Shown here in pieces: positions 1-12,758 of a stretch of DNA of 64,000 bases (position 1 is the stretch's first letter; every line of letters begins with the position of its first letter). The stretch comes from Trichosphaerium sp. ATCC 40318 (taxonomy: Eukaryota > Discosea > Flabellinia > Trichosidae): contig JALMLS010000577.1 in the NCBI GenBank assembly GCA_038496445.1, positions 1,178,001 to 1,242,000 on the forward strand, given 5' to 3'. Made by a program: the position numbers and the translations under genes. The notes beneath the pieces were generated by a model. That model had not been told where the DNA came from and ran no database searches. It saw nothing but the letters and a program-made list of their open reading frames with translations.

Positions 1-1382
1 GCTTTCGGTGCGGAAGGCGCTTTTTATACGTAAGGATACGATATTAGAACCTTGGAACTTGCCTTTTACGTTCTGTTGATTTTTACCAATCAATTTGGCA
101 TACAAAGCATCAAGCGTAAGTTCTTGCCTGCTCAATGCAGAGAATTCACCGTGAGGTTGTAGGAAGTCGTTAATATGAACGTATAGCTTGACCCTATATC
201 ACCATTAAATAATACTTAATGGCAGACAACACTAACCTATGCTGACTTGATCTTGCTTTATGGGAAGCAGGTACTTTTTCTCCAATAAATGTGACGAAAA
301 TGTAGCGAACTTGAGTTCTTACACCGCCAGCCTCTTCCATGTTTAATCCTAACACACAGTAGCTCACTTTATCATCAGCTATCTTGGCTTCAAAAGCTTC
401 ATAACCGCCAGATCCTGACTCTAAGAAATGAATAGCTTGTCTGTCTTCCTGGTAACCAGCTAGAACGTAATTGACGTCACTCTTATCATCCCTAATAGTG
501 CTTTAGTGTAAGATTTACGTGAGAGTCTACCTTAGTGTTTTTAACGCTGCATCAAAGTCTGCCTGATTAGCTATTTTGTACTCCTCTGTTCCTTTCTGAA
601 GAGATTTTTGGACTGTGTGGGTTCGCTTAACAGGCTTTCTGTGGAGTTTGGAGCCAGTAATTTTTTCTAATATTGCGTCTTCTGTCATTGAAGCAATGTC
701 AAAAACTTGCATCTCTGCTTGAAGTTGCAAGAAAGGCTTCTAAGTCAAGGAAATGCACTAAAAAATCCAGTAGACAAACGAACAAAAAAAATTTAGGATA
801 CAGAACTAACAAAGTTGTATACTGCTACACGATGTTGAGTACTTCGCGCTTTGGCCATAGGTCTTGCTCTAGGACCAATCCATGAAATGAACACATACTT
901 GAGCGTTGAAAACTTTTCTTCTTGGATGATGTATCCAATCAAGATAAACAACAACTAAAACGCGTTTTAGCTGTTCAAAAATGAAATAATAAAAAAAAAA
1001 GACATTGTCACGTGATGACGCAGTAAACGAAGCGTACATTCTTTTCCCCGCAGTATTGATGGATTTCTTCGATACCACCTACAGTTGAAATAAACAAAAA
1101 CGAAAAAAATGACAGTTTAAGCATAAATCACGTGACTATACACGTGTTGCGCTTATACGAGCGTACCTGAGCCTTTGTGTAGCAAAGAGACTTTTTTATC
1201 GTTGCCTTTGTAACCGAGAACGACATAATTGGTTTCAGTGCCTAAAAACGTTGATGTAAGAGTACCGAATAAAGCGAGCTATCGATGAACATACTTTCGT
1301 TACGCAAGTCAGCCATAGCCGCTTCTGTTCCATCTACGTCAGTAAACAGTAGTGAGGGATTTTCAAGAAGTGGTGCGCTCAT
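1..1382 (-). CDS. Coactosin-like actin-binding protein with two ADF-H domains (3' end beyond window)
   Basis: The start codon is at 1382-1380 (MSAPLLENPSLL). At least five exons read leftward and run off the window edge. The first ADF-homology domain contains NYVVLGYKG, then GSGGIEEIHQYCGEKNVRF, then KYVFISWIG followed by KARSTQHR. A second copy contains NYVLAGYQED, ESGSGGYEAFEAKI, RYIFVTFIGEKVPASHKARSSQHR split across exons, and a following helix. The basic KAR-S-x-H-R segment is typical of the coactosin/Abp1 branch, which binds F-actin, rather than severing cofilins. Two ADF-H domains in one chain recall twinfilin, but the motifs look coactosin-like. It probably acts in the cortical actin cytoskeleton. 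The intron inside the first domain (about 1076-1157) contains TCACGTGA-like palindromes. Family assignment is firm; the exact subtype is inferred. Confidence 0.8.
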
Positions 1383-2360
1383 GGTTAATGTTCGTGGTTG
1401 TTTGTAAGAGACGTGAGTAGAAGATCACAAGTGCGAGAAAGAAAGCAAGAAAAACTTGCTTCTTGAAAACTTGCCAGGGCATCTACGACTTGTAGTGTTG
1501 CGAACCATTATTGTATACTGCGAGACAACTACTCACGAACCGGATGCGCCAGCTCGTTTCAAGCGAATAGTTGTCTAGTACAAAAAAGAGATCCCAGCAA
1601 CGTTGGGTCGGTAAAGCACGTAGCGTGTCGGAGGTGTGCGTAAAAACACGTAAAAACAGGCAAAAACGGTAGCTCACGTAAATTGGGTCATTTGATTAAT
1701 ATTTTAAAGGCTTTTTCTATTCTAATTTAGACCTTAGGGCGTGCGGGAGATATAAACGACAAATATAAGTACGTACTCCTAAACTTACTACTAAATTAGA
1801 ACTCACTCCAAACTATGTTGCTACGCGTAGTGAGCTTCATCATAGTACCGAAATAGATTTCGGGGAGTTGGGAAAAAGTATTACCGCAGCGGAATACGTG
1901 GGAACGGACCCGTCAGGAAAACGAAAGTACGACTGAGCGAGTTTGAAGTGTTTAAAATCATTTGGCCAAATACGAACAACAATTAAAAACACTAGGAGTG
2001 TGGGTTTATGCTTGTAACTGCTTGAACTCACTACAAACGCTCGTCTGGGCTCATTGATCTGAGTTCCAATTAAGTTGATAACAAACTTAGCTGAACGGTA
2101 CAATTTCGATTAACACCTACGTATGGAGCTGTAAATGTTAATTAGGTTCGCAAAGAAGAGAAAGGGGAATCTCAGCACTTTGGTATCTCTAATAGAGACA
2201 CCTAACAAGTGTGGGTACGCACCGAATCAGGACCATGATTTCGACGCCTGCCCTAAACTGTACGTGGTTAAACGACCAATGAGCGCGATTATGTACTTTT
2301 GGGCTAAAATATGAAATTAGGACCCAACTCGCTTGCAACGCTGTGGCTAATAACTTGGCT
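1383..2360. other. Intergenic region between divergent genes
   Basis: This is the shared upstream region of the ADF-H gene (-) and the LRR gene (+). I found no coding segment, tRNA or repeat. The short open frames here are AT-rich and lack any recognisable motif. It presumably holds both promoters. Confidence 0.5.
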
Positions 2361-5338
2361 ATGGGTGTCAGCATGGGTTTAGGATGTGAGATTCTCCCTT
2401 CAGAACTTGCCTATGCACTTTTCAAACGCCTAAAAGAAAAGAAACAACTTAATGTGCGAACTGTCCATGCCCTTACAAAACCGAACCTCAAAATACTGGA
2501 TTTGACAAACTTACCACCTAACATAAAATTTGATACAAACGAATTGGAGAGATCTGTGCGGGTACGTTTCAAATAACGTAAATTCAATTTGAATAACACC
2601 CTCACGCGCTATTCTACGCTTTGCGAAACCGTCTGAGTCTCAAACCGTGAATTCACAATCGTTTTTTTTTTTTTTTTGGTTAAAAACCTTCGCGTGCTAT
2701 TTATCTAGTGCGTTAAAACGTTGGCCTACTTTGAATACAAAAAAACCCCTAAAACGCTGATTCCACCTTTAAAACATCCCTTATTTGTATTGTCGGTTAA
2801 TTTCAATTCTTGACCCAGTTGGGGAACAGTTCGTTAACTGTGGTTTCTTACTTTTTATTTTCTTTAGCAATGCCGCTACCTAGAATGCTTACGCACTCAC
2901 GACATCGTAATATCGTCCCAAACTCTTGGTGTTCTCTGTCAGCCACAATATTTCAATAATTTGCGCTGTTTGAGTCTCTCATCATGTACACTGGATGAGA
3001 CAATGCTTAGAACCTTGATATTATCCGCCGTCAACTTGAGTGAACTCAACCTGTCAGGTACAAAAAAAAAAGCTTTGTTTCTGTCTGTATTGTTGCTGAC
3101 GTACTGTCCTAGGAAGTAATGTATCAGATGCATGCTTCCAGCCTGCCTTAGACCCTTCTTACGCACATGCATTATCAATGCTTGGTGATTCGGCACCACG
3201 CACTAAAAAGAGGAAAAGGTATTTGGTTTTTTTCTAATTTTGTAGTTTGGTTTCTTTTCTGGTTCATTATTTTTTATATTTTGGACTTCTCTAATCTGTT
3301 TTCGGTCTAGGCTCTCCGAAGAAGACACATTATGTGACACAATGGACGTGGACTCCCCTCCATGTCCTCAAAACAAAAAAAAACATGTCTATGTCAAGAA
3401 GCCAAATATGGCTATTCTCAATGTTTCAGGATGCACCGGTATTTCTAACAAAGGCATTGAGGTACTAAAATCTTTCAAAAAGTTTTTCGTGCACTTAAAC
3501 GAACTCACAAATCAATTTTTTTTTAAAAGTTGCTTATAATGTCTGTAGGGCATTGCTCTGATGTTCCCTATGCTGGCCTCGTTTGATTGCTCTCATTGTG
3601 ACCAAGTAACTTCAATTGAACAAATTGTCGTTTCTTGTAAACTCATTCGCCACTTGGCTATTGATGGATGTCCTGTATCATCTGGAGACCCTGCTATATG
3701 GCAAAGCAACCCAGATAGCCTTCGTCAACTAAAGTCTTTTACCTACTCTGGTACTGGTGTTCTTGACGCAGGCTGGACTGGTTGGTTTGAGCAATGTGCT
3801 GAGTCTCTGACGAAGCTTCAACTAAGAAATAAAGACCCTGAAGATGGTACGAGCTTTTTTAGATTATCCTCTACCGTTTTTAATCACAACCCACCCTTTT
3901 TGTTTGTGAAACAAGCTCACATTCTTTCTTCTGTAGAGGATCTACCAAGTATATGGTTACAAAAGTGCACACGTTTGAAATACTTGGATATCTATGGCCT
4001 TAGTGTTACATCTAATTTTATTGGCATGTTAGTGGAGAACACACGTTGCCACGAGACTTTGAAGACACTTGACTTAACCCACTGTTGTGGTATTACTGTC
4101 TCGTCTATTCGTAAGCTCGGTCAGACTGGTCTCCCTGCATTAAAATCTCTAACTTTATCACTTCGTAAGTACTTTGTTTCTAAAAAAAAGTTTTCAGATT
4201 TGGTATTTTTATGCTCGAACTTTCCTTTTTTGTGCGAAAAATTTTTTGTTTTACTACCTTGTTCCTAACTTTTTTTTCTTAAGCTCGTCAATTTGGCACT
4301 GCTGATCTTCAACTCCTTGGCAAAGGTTGCCCTGAACTAGAGCATCTGTGTATAAACTACGCACCTCGTGGTGTTCTTCGCACGGGTGATGGCTTGGAAC
4401 CTATACTATCAACCTATCCTAAGCTAAAGCACATTGAACTCTGGTGCTGCGACTCTGTAACTCAAGAGATGGTAGCCTCTATTCCTGAGATATGCAAGAA
4501 CGTAACCTCCATCCTGGTATGCCGTGTGAACGCACGACTACGTGATAGACCTTGCCTAAGTGAACGCGAGTTTACTGGTTTGAAACAAAAACATCCAAAT
4601 ATTGAATTTAAGATTTGGCATCACACAGTACTCGGGAACCGACACTTTCAGTATCATGCTGGTATGTATTTGCTTTTGTTTCTTGTAGTGCTTTCTTTTT
4701 CGTCGGAGGAAGCTTATGTTGTCTATCTTAGGTGCTCGCGATTTTGATTGCTTCGATGAAAGGAACAAACTTACTGTTCAACTTACTCCGGATAAGCATC
4801 TTGAAAACTGTTACAAAGCTCGTGTCCTTGTTGATAATATTCCGATATGGTCAAACGAAAAGGATGTTTGTATCAACCACCTCATTGCAACCACTGTACG
4901 TCTCAACTCAATCTTTTTTTTGTTTTTACCCTTTATTTTGTTGAACACGAACGAAAACTGACTTGTTTTTTTGTAGGTTGAAAATTCAGGCGCAATACCT
5001 CTGGTAGGCGATTGGTGTTGCGAATGCAATGTAGAAACATACAATGGCGTGTTGTTCTATCATCACCGCGATTGTATTATTTGGGAAACACATGAACCTG
5101 GTTCTAAGAGAAGGTTCTGTTTCCAAAAGGATAACTATAACAGAGTTGTCAAGGTACGATCTAGTTCTTGAGCTTTTTTTTATTTTTTCTTACGAGACCT
5201 TTTTCGTGTTCGCTTTTGGCTTACGTTCTCTTTCTTTAGTCCGCCGTTACATCTTTGAGAGTGGCTTCTGGCAAATCTAGCGCTTCATTTCAGCACAGTC
5301 ACACTGCTGTATCCCTCCCGGTGCCTCATGTGCATTAA
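2361..5338 (+). CDS. F-box-like leucine-rich repeat protein (AMN1 type)
   Basis: About ten exons: 2361-2560, 2868-3057, about 3113-3219, 3311-3461, 3550-3845, 3937-4164, 4284-4661, 4731-4896, 4978-5154 and 5240-5338. The ATG at 2361 is the first in-frame Met. The N-terminus (EILPSELAYALFKRLKEKK) looks like an F-box helix. It is followed by irregular, cysteine-containing leucine-rich repeats such as NLKILDLTNLP, LRCLSLSSC, MAILNVSGCTGISNKGIE, LKYLDIYGLSVTS, LKTLDLTHCCGITVSSI and LKHIELWCCDSVTQEM. This 'C-G-I-T/S' pattern marks the cysteine-containing LRR class of SCF substrate adaptors. The C-terminus (about 4662 onward) has clustered cysteines (GDWCCECN and CIIWE) that could form a small metal site. 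A role in ubiquitin ligase substrate recognition is inferred from the family. Confidence 0.75.
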
Positions 5339-6318
5339 CATCTCTACTACCTCCATGTTGACTACTTCACCCTTTTTTTCATTGGATATTCTTCAACCTT
5401 TTATACTCAAACCCCCAACCCCTGTACATAACTCTACTGGCCAGCTTCTTATTTGGTCAGCTATATAATATTTAAAAGTCAACAAAACAGTGAGAGATGA
5501 CAAACAACGAAAACGAACTTAACATCTTCAACCGCACGCACCCTTCTATAGTAGCGCTATTGCTCCATTTATAAACATACAAAAAACTCTAAAACCCCCT
5601 TAAAAAAATAAACCAACAGTCGCACCATGCGACACATGGGCCTTCTTGGCCTGCTTTACGACAAACCCTCTTAGTTTCTTTTTTGCATTTTCAACTTTTA
5701 GTTATTCTAGTTCGTCTGTCTTACAAGTTCCTGAAGTAATGCTTGCTATTACTAACAAAATACCAAAGACTCGTTTGTCTAGTGGTACGCTGGTGACCTC
5801 AAAGCTTGTCATAAGCGGCTACCTAATCAAATAGACTTGTATAGAAAAATCGAATGATTCTACTGCCAAGGGACAGTCAGGCATTTATGGCTACGTCAAA
5901 GTCACGTTACTTCCGAAGTACCCCGAAAGTACAACATCACGGCACAACTTCTGCGGGGCGAAAACAACGCACAGACACAGTGCACTGAAAAACTACGCTG
6001 TAGCATACGTTACTTGGTGCAAGGAAGGGTAGATTTTACCAAACATTTTCTTTGTCAAAAAAAAAGTGGCATTTGATGGAACAATCAAATACTCCCTCCG
6101 TGTTTACTATTCCAATGAATTATTAAGTAAAGATGTGGTACTTAGATTCTAGTTGTACCTTACAGTGCTTTTTCCAAAGCAGGTTTGCAACTCTATATAA
6201 CCTCTTTTTTAGAATAGTTGCCGAATAAAAACTGAGACTGTTTTTACAATACAAAAATAGCATTACAACATATTTACACTGGTACAACAGGTTTTGTATG
6301 GTATCTAACTGATTTTGA
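5339..6318. other. Intergenic region between convergent genes
   Basis: This interval holds the 3' flanks of the LRR gene (+) and the PH-PAS kinase-like gene (-). A 62-residue open frame at 5646-5834 is Ser/Phe-rich and shows no family feature, so I do not call it a gene. I see no structured repeat. Confidence 0.45.
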
Positions 6319-9300
6319 CTAGTCAACAGACTTACGAGTTTTCTTCTTACCCAAATCAGGCATGTCTTTTTTCTTCTTTTTTTCTTTGTCTAATCTCGCT
6401 TTTTCCTTTACCTTAGAACTCACTGCAGGTGTTTTACTCTTACGACCGCTCTTACTAACACCCTTTTTAAGCCTTGCAGTTCCTCTAAATTAAAATGTCA
6501 AAAAACCGCTAGGCACCCGACTCAAGGGTTTTTTTGGAGTAAGAAAAAAAGAACATACCTATCAATTCTAGATGCCATTGTTGCATTTGTAGACCTTGAA
6601 CGCTTTCGTGCAGATCTCATTGTTATTAACTCAGGAGATCCTTTTGAACGTTTAGGTCCAGCAGAGTTCTTTCTTGTCAAAAGCTTCGGAGTGTGCAATC
6701 TAGAACCTTTTCTTGTTGGGGAACCCAAACTAAAAACAGATCGTCTGTTTGAGTTTGCAAAATTTGATGGTGGGCTATCTGCTGGAGAACCAGTTCGAGG
6801 TGTAGGCATCCAAGACTCTTCATCAGTTGGTGCTGAAAATGACATTGTTGATACAGCAGGCCTTGGGGACTTGACCCTCACAGAGCTAGAAAAGTTTCTT
6901 GAGTACAAAGACATACAATTTAGTTTGTTTAGGTGTACCCTCCACCAAAGCTAACGCTATCAATTGGCTTTATTCGCCTAGCTCTACTTTTTTTGTATGA
7001 ACCAGAACGCATTAATCTAGTAGATTAGGTTGTTAGTTATCATAACTTCTATAGGTGTAAAAAACAAAACCATCAAAGTACGTACTCGTTGTAATTCTGA
7101 GAAGTCAAGGACTCTTCTTGCATACTTATTGATGGCCGCATACTATTGAATTGCAAGCTATACATATAAAAATTGAGCACTGCAATACCATGTGGTGACA
7201 CGAGGTAAAAGGAGAGCTTAATGTACCTATGAAGTTCGTTGATTTTATCTTTAAGTTCTTTCTTTTTTTCTTTGTTGTCCTTATCATCTTCGTCGGTTAA
7301 CTTTGATTTTTGCTCACGTCTGAATGTTCGATACTCTTGATTAAAAAATCTACCAAGACAATCTTCAGGTTCTGGTACTACTTTTTGTACTTCTTCATTC
7401 AATGCATTCCAATCAACATTACTAAGGCACACTATTAGAAATGCTGTATTTTTTACCTTTTGTCTTTTTATCTCGAGCGAAACTCTTACCTCTTGTATTT
7501 TGTTTCAGAAGGTGCCATTGCAGCTTTTGCTGCAACAGCAAATGACTTTGATTTCTTCATACCATGAGTTTTACCACTAGTGTATTTGGAGAACAACAAA
7601 GCAAGCATCCTCTCAGGATTAGCTCTAACACAATTAAGGAACGGATGAGACAACAGTTTGGCTGCTGACGGCCTAAAGAATATTAGAAAAAGTATAAAGA
7701 GATAATGAAGCGAACCTCAATGCTGGTTCTCTTGTAAGGCATTGAAAAGCGAAATCACAAAAGTTCTCAGACCACGTTGATGGGTCCAGTTTAGGCGGTG
7801 GTTTATTGACAATGTCTAGAATGATATTCGCTGAGCTACCTTTAAATGGTGCTGTTCCATTGGCAAGTTCTATACGAAAAATAAATACATTTTGTATGGT
7901 ATGTCAACAAAATCATTAAATCGAATAAAAAAGTTACCTAATGCCATTACACCAACTGACCAGATATCAGACTTTACTCCAATATCATCTGAGCTGATAA
8001 GCTCTGGTGCTATCCAATATAATGCACCAAACTGCGTTAACCGTACCATTGTCATGCCATGAGCGCAGTTATTATAGAACATAGCTAGAGGCATTAATTA
8101 GTTTTTTTTGGTCTCGTTTTAGTATATCATCATATCATATTTTCTTCCAAGAAAAGAATAAACACGTACACAGCTTGCATTTTCCTGTACTGTCGCAAAA
8201 CACATTCTTTGAATTTACTCCTCTGTGTATTACTTTCTGTCTCTCAAATACAGTCAAGACCTTAACAATCTGATACAGAATTCCAGCAATGAATTCTTCA
8301 TCAAATTGTATACCATTGACTCTTGCACGGAAATCCTTTAACGATTTCAAATCGCAGTAGTCTGACGTAACCCACACTTCACGATTATCTCTTTTAAATA
8401 CTTGTCTGTAATTCAATATCCCTAAAATTGATACATTAATAAAACCATTTTATCAAGCTGTCACATGTCCATATCCGTACCTGGTGTACCCTCTGCAGAC
8501 AGGTTAATGAAGTTATTCATTTCTTTGGCAAGCTTCATTTCAGTAATTGTTTCGTGTCTTAGCACTTTAACAGCAATTGGTGTACGATCTTCGTTTCTCT
8601 TTACGGCATAATAAGATACACCGAATTGTCTGTGATAAGGTTTAGATAAAATAGAAATGAAATATAGGACTACTACATACCCTTCACACAGCTTTCTTTG
8701 CAACTCTATAACACCCACAGGGTCAACTGTTGAGAAATTCGATAGCGATCGTAGTGGAGATTGCATTACTCTTACATCTGGTTCTTCTTTTAAAACAATC
8801 TAATAGTTACAAAGAAACCATATCAGTACAAAATTTTCAAATTAAGCTGTTAAAACAAAATGCACACAACCGTACTCCTTGTACTCTTTTCGTCATTGCG
8901 TCTTTGCTTCTTCCTTTACGTAGCTTCATTCTAAAAGCTCTAGCACTATGTCCCCTTTCTTCTGGTTCACCTCTCATTGCGTCACTAGTCTTGATGACAC
9001 GTCTTCTAATTCTTGGAGATATAATGCTTCTAGCCTCAGCAGCACTAGCTGAATGACGTCGCTCCATTCTTAACTGTAATAAAGGATTTTCGCCCTTGGC
9101 TCGTACAATTGAATCAGGTTCAGATCCTAGCTCTTCTACTTCCTGACCACTAAGTAAGAAAACTAGTGCTATATTGTCGCCACCATATACTGTATTCATA
9201 CGCGTTCTAGAAAGGCCATTTTGTCAGTTTAAAAGCTAGAAATTTGTGGTTTCTCAAAAAAAAACTAATGGCCAAACTACTCACCTCATTATGTCTCTAT

Positions 9301-10099
9301 TCTTATGTATTATACGTAGGTTAAAGCCTTTTTGTTTCTTTTTATCAAAAATAGCTTGCATATCTTCCTCACCAAATATGTACTCCTAGCAAGGCAATAA
9401 AAACTTTGAAGTAATCTACAAAAAAGCCAAACTAACCGAAAGTGGTGCACCAAACATATCTCCACGATCATAGCCTAGATACTCTTCTATTTGTGTATTT
9501 GCGCCCACAATAGTGAACTTTCCTTCAATGTTTTGTAATACGAGCAATGGTTCTGCAATATACTCTAGGGCACGTAGAGAGTAGAATGTTTGCGCTCCTG
9601 TACCAAACCGTAAGAAGAAAATAATTTCAATCAATGAGAAAATACGGAAATGACAACAACACTTCAGTTTTCGGTTCTCAGAGGTGTGTAATGCCGTTTT
9701 TCCAGTTTGTGATTACTTGTAGTAATGATAAAGAGATAGTATTACTAACTTACCTAATTGTATTGCTTTCACCCATTTACGGCGTTCTCTTGAACTCTCT
9801 GCGCTGAAGAACGTAACACGCTCTGCGTAAATACAGAATGTATTCTTGCGCTCCAGTTCTGTAAACAAATTCTCCACAGATGCGTCTTGTAGGTGTATTT
9901 CTTGGGCGTGTTCGTGCTAAAGGAGAAAAACGTTGGCTAAAGTCAAAAATGTGCTATCCTAAACGAAAAAAGAGACGGTTCATACCTTTAGTGAAGTGAT
10001 ACGTATGCGCCCAAGCATTACTATTACCATTTTCTCCTTAAACTTTTTTCCATTTCTACTTACCCACAGCACACCCTGTGCAATAACAGAACTCGTCAT
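6319..10099 (-). CDS. PH-PAS-STE20-like pseudokinase
   Basis: The start is the ATG at 10099 and the stop is TAG at 6319-6321, with about a dozen exons. The N-terminal PH domain runs from GVLWVSRNGKKFKEK to the closing helix RERRKWVKAIQLG. A PAS domain follows (EYIAEPLLVLQNIEGKF, IVGANTQIEEYLGYDRGDM). After a basic linker comes a protein kinase fold: a glycine loop (EGQFGVSYYAVK), a retained beta-3 lysine (IAVKVL), APE-like IAPELI, and SDIWSVGVMALELANG. The catalytic loop reads IHRGVNSKNVF where active kinases have HRD-x-K-x-x-N, and the DFG position reads MFY (KLSMFYNN). Both the catalytic Asp and the metal-binding Asp are therefore missing. The C-terminus is Ser/Thr-Pro-rich and lysine-rich, suggesting a phosphorylated scaffold. 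It is probably a membrane-recruited signalling pseudokinase. The kinase fold and motif losses are seen directly; the role is inferred. Confidence 0.8.
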
Positions 10100-10288
10100 A
10101 GCAGTTTTAACCAATAGCGCCTGGTTTGTATCGCGTATACTACAAACAGCGAGTACTGTACTAACGAAAACGGGTGTACGCAGCGGTAACCTTCTACAAG
10201 CCTAGTAACTTAATCGTACTAAACTAAGACGCATAACTTTACTTCCATAATTGGCCGTTGAGTTTCTGTGCGTTTTTGTGTACTGTAA

Positions 10289-11079
10289 AATGGAGGTTAC
10301 ACTGGCGCTACACATTCTAACGATGCTGGTAGAAACCTTTTTATTTTGTACAGCTCAAGCAGTTGTACATGGTGATAGATAACACAATAGTATGTACCAC
10401 AGTTGCATTTATTGTACTGCTCTAAGATTATCTCTTTTTTTCAGGTGAATTGTATCGCTTGCAAACACCTGCACTAGCATTACCATGTCAACAAGTTGGA
10501 ATTTGCGCCAAAAAATCGCTACAGACTTCTTCGCGTGTTTTCAACACTTATACTAAACGTACAAGTAACACCTCCAGCGAAATGAACCCATTCGTGGCAG
10601 CTGCGGCTTATTTAGCCGTTGTGAATATAGGTTCTGTTGCACTGTTCCTGTATGATAAACAGCAGGTACGTACTACCGAACGGCGCTAGTTGTAGTACAA
10701 ATATGCTCAATTTAATAACAAAGGCCCAAAGACATGCTTGGAGAGTGCCAGAAGCGACATTACACACTACAGCGCTTCTGGGAGGATGGATTGGCGGTCT
10801 TTTTGCTATGAAAACATTTAGGCACGTATATTTGAAAGTGTCACACTCTTCTGCTTCTCAAAGCTCTCGCAATTAATGGATAGTACCTTTTGTTAACCTT
10901 TGAGCAGGCACAAAACGCGAAAAATGTCATTCCTCGCAACTTATTATGCAGCCACTGGAATTAATTGCGCTGGTGGCTTCGCGCTCGCTTACGCAGTCAA
11001 GAATGGCCAAGTTGACGTTAACAGCCTTTTGAAACACCCTCTGCTCCGTCAAGTTATGCGCAATATCAGAATAAGATAG
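10289..11079 (+). CDS. DUF1294 family small membrane protein
   Basis: Exons are 10289-10371, about 10444-10663, 10721-10821 and 10908-11079. The N-terminus (MEVTLALHILTMLVETFLF) is hydrophobic. The core carries the DUF1294 pattern: a transmembrane segment ending in LYDKQQ, then WRVPEATLHTTALLGGWIGG, then FRHKTRKMSF, and a second hydrophobic segment. The RVPE-LH and LGG-G-G elements and the F-RHKTRK box are diagnostic of this family, which is common in bacteria and has no defined function. The HKTRK box is recovered only if the last intron has a GC donor (AG|GCACGT at 10822) and a normal AG acceptor at 10907. It faces the PH-PAS gene across a 189-bp divergent promoter. The extra N-terminus could be a targeting or anchor segment. 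Confidence 0.8.
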
Positions 11080-11456
11080 GGTTCTACAAAGACATAGGAG
11101 AGGTGTACAACACTTTGAAAAAACAAATCAAAGTAAAACATTTTGTAATGTACTATTTAATACAACACGTGTTTTGTATAGACGAAGATCTAGGGCGCTG
11201 CACATAGCGTATTTTCCTATCACGCTTCGTAATTTCGGAGCTTTTTATGGCGACTCAATTTCATTTACGTTCTTACGCGTTTTGTTACAAGTTTGGCATA
11301 TGTTTCTATCCATCGTTAGACACCGCAGAGAGATTATGATGCATTGTTGTTATGGTAAAAAAAACGTGGGGAAGGAGAATCTGTTTTAAAAAGATGCGAA
11401 GTTTCATCGTGCGGAATAACTCCTCATAACCATAATACTTATACGATAAACAAAGC
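11080..11456. other. Intergenic region
   Basis: This interval lies between the DUF1294 gene and the basic-protein gene on the same strand. A short open frame at 11174-11389 has no recognisable motif. I see nothing further. Confidence 0.4.
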
Positions 11457-12429
11457 ATGCTAGCTGTACAAACTCTTAACAATAACGCCGTAGCGGGTTT
11501 AAGCACTAATACCAAGGCATCCTCAGAAATTAGTGCAAACATGGTACATCCTACTCCAGAAGCCCCAAAACCACTTAGAAGTAAAGAAGAGTACGTCAAC
11601 ACGTAACTTTTTTAAACGTATTAAATTCTTACGAGCCGCATCTAAAACAGAAACCAAAGTATTTTTTTCGTATATTCCCCCGTGGAGCCTCAAAAACTCT
11701 TCAATATTTTAATACTCCTCGTAAACTTAATATTTTTCCGGCTTTTTTTTTTTTGCAGGATAATAAAAAAACCTTGGTTAACATACAATGTAGAAGTGAA
11801 TGTGCTCGCTTATTAATGTCTCTACACAACGTCTCAAGTTCTGGGACATTGAAAAGGAAACAACCTGTGCCTAAGAGTTCCTCCGATTTTCCTTATCAAG
11901 GCTCTGCCGCCTCTGAACGCCCTTCCAAGAGGCAGCGAGTGGCACTACAACAATCTCGAGTGCCAACAGCGACACAACCTCAGAAAAAAACAGACCAAGA
12001 CGGCTATCAGTTTGTATTTTATAATTTCGTCAACTCGAACAAAAAAAAGAAGGGAACAGCTGGTAAGGATTTATTTATTTTTTGATGGAGTTTTTTTTTT
12101 CTATTTGCCAAAAGTGACTCACTTTCTCGTTCAAACTCCCATTTTGCCTTCTCACTCTGTCTTTAGCTAAAGGAAAAAGAGCACGCACCAGACTCCCACG
12201 CACACCTGTTACAAGCCTAAGAAGCACTTTGTCTTCACTACAACACTTCACCTCTCATTTTGGAAAAAAACAGAATTCTCGTAAAAAAGTCACAACTACC
12301 ACGCCTAAAACTCCTGAGCGCGTGTTACCTCCTATTGCGACGTATCTACATAAAATTCAAAGAGATGTCAACAAGGTAACAAGCCACCTTCAATTATTTT
12401 TACTGACCTTTTTCTATTAGACATCGTAA
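11457..12429 (+). CDS. Basic, probably nuclear protein of unknown function
   Basis: I do not recognise this protein. A plausible model has exons 11457-11590, 11794-12064, 12167-12375 and 12421-12429, all joining in frame (MLAVQTLNNNAVAG to a stop at 12429). It is rich in Lys/Arg/Ser/Pro. There are possible nuclear-localisation stretches (LKRKQPVPKSS, RPSKRQRVALQQ, NKKKKGTAKGKRART) and a candidate short helix (ECARLLMSLHNVSSS) shortly after the first junction. No enzyme motif is seen. The acceptor at 11793 was chosen because the nearer AG at 11759 leads to an early stop. A chromatin or nuclear role is only a guess from composition. Confidence 0.5.
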
Positions 12430-12758
12430 CAATTTTCAAACCAGCTAACACATGTACATACAACCCCTCCCCCTCACGATCCTTTGTCCAAACTGTATAA
12501 TAGCAAATGTATTGATGAATAACTAAAGAGCTTAGTTTTATTTACCGAAAGCAGTGTTTTCTGAAATTGTATTTGCTGTTGCCCTACTATCAGCTATGTC
12601 TTTATTTATGAGTCATTTCAAATGTTGTCTTGTGGTCGCGATACCAGGTCGTTCGTTTTCGCATACGTTTCGCGGTTTTGCATTGAAGTAAAATAATCAT
12701 TACTTTGGCATTGCGATTTATTTAGGCACAAAAAAAAACACAATTAGTAAATAATCAC
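12430..12758. other. Intergenic region
   Basis: Non-coding interval between two plus-strand genes. It is AT-rich and contains no repeat or open frame of note. The upstream promoter of the 12759 gene presumably lies here. Confidence 0.4.

Noticed and set aside
5646-5834. 62-codon plus-strand open frame between convergent genes
   Set aside because: Low-complexity Ser/Phe-rich start, no family feature and no support from flanking splice sites.
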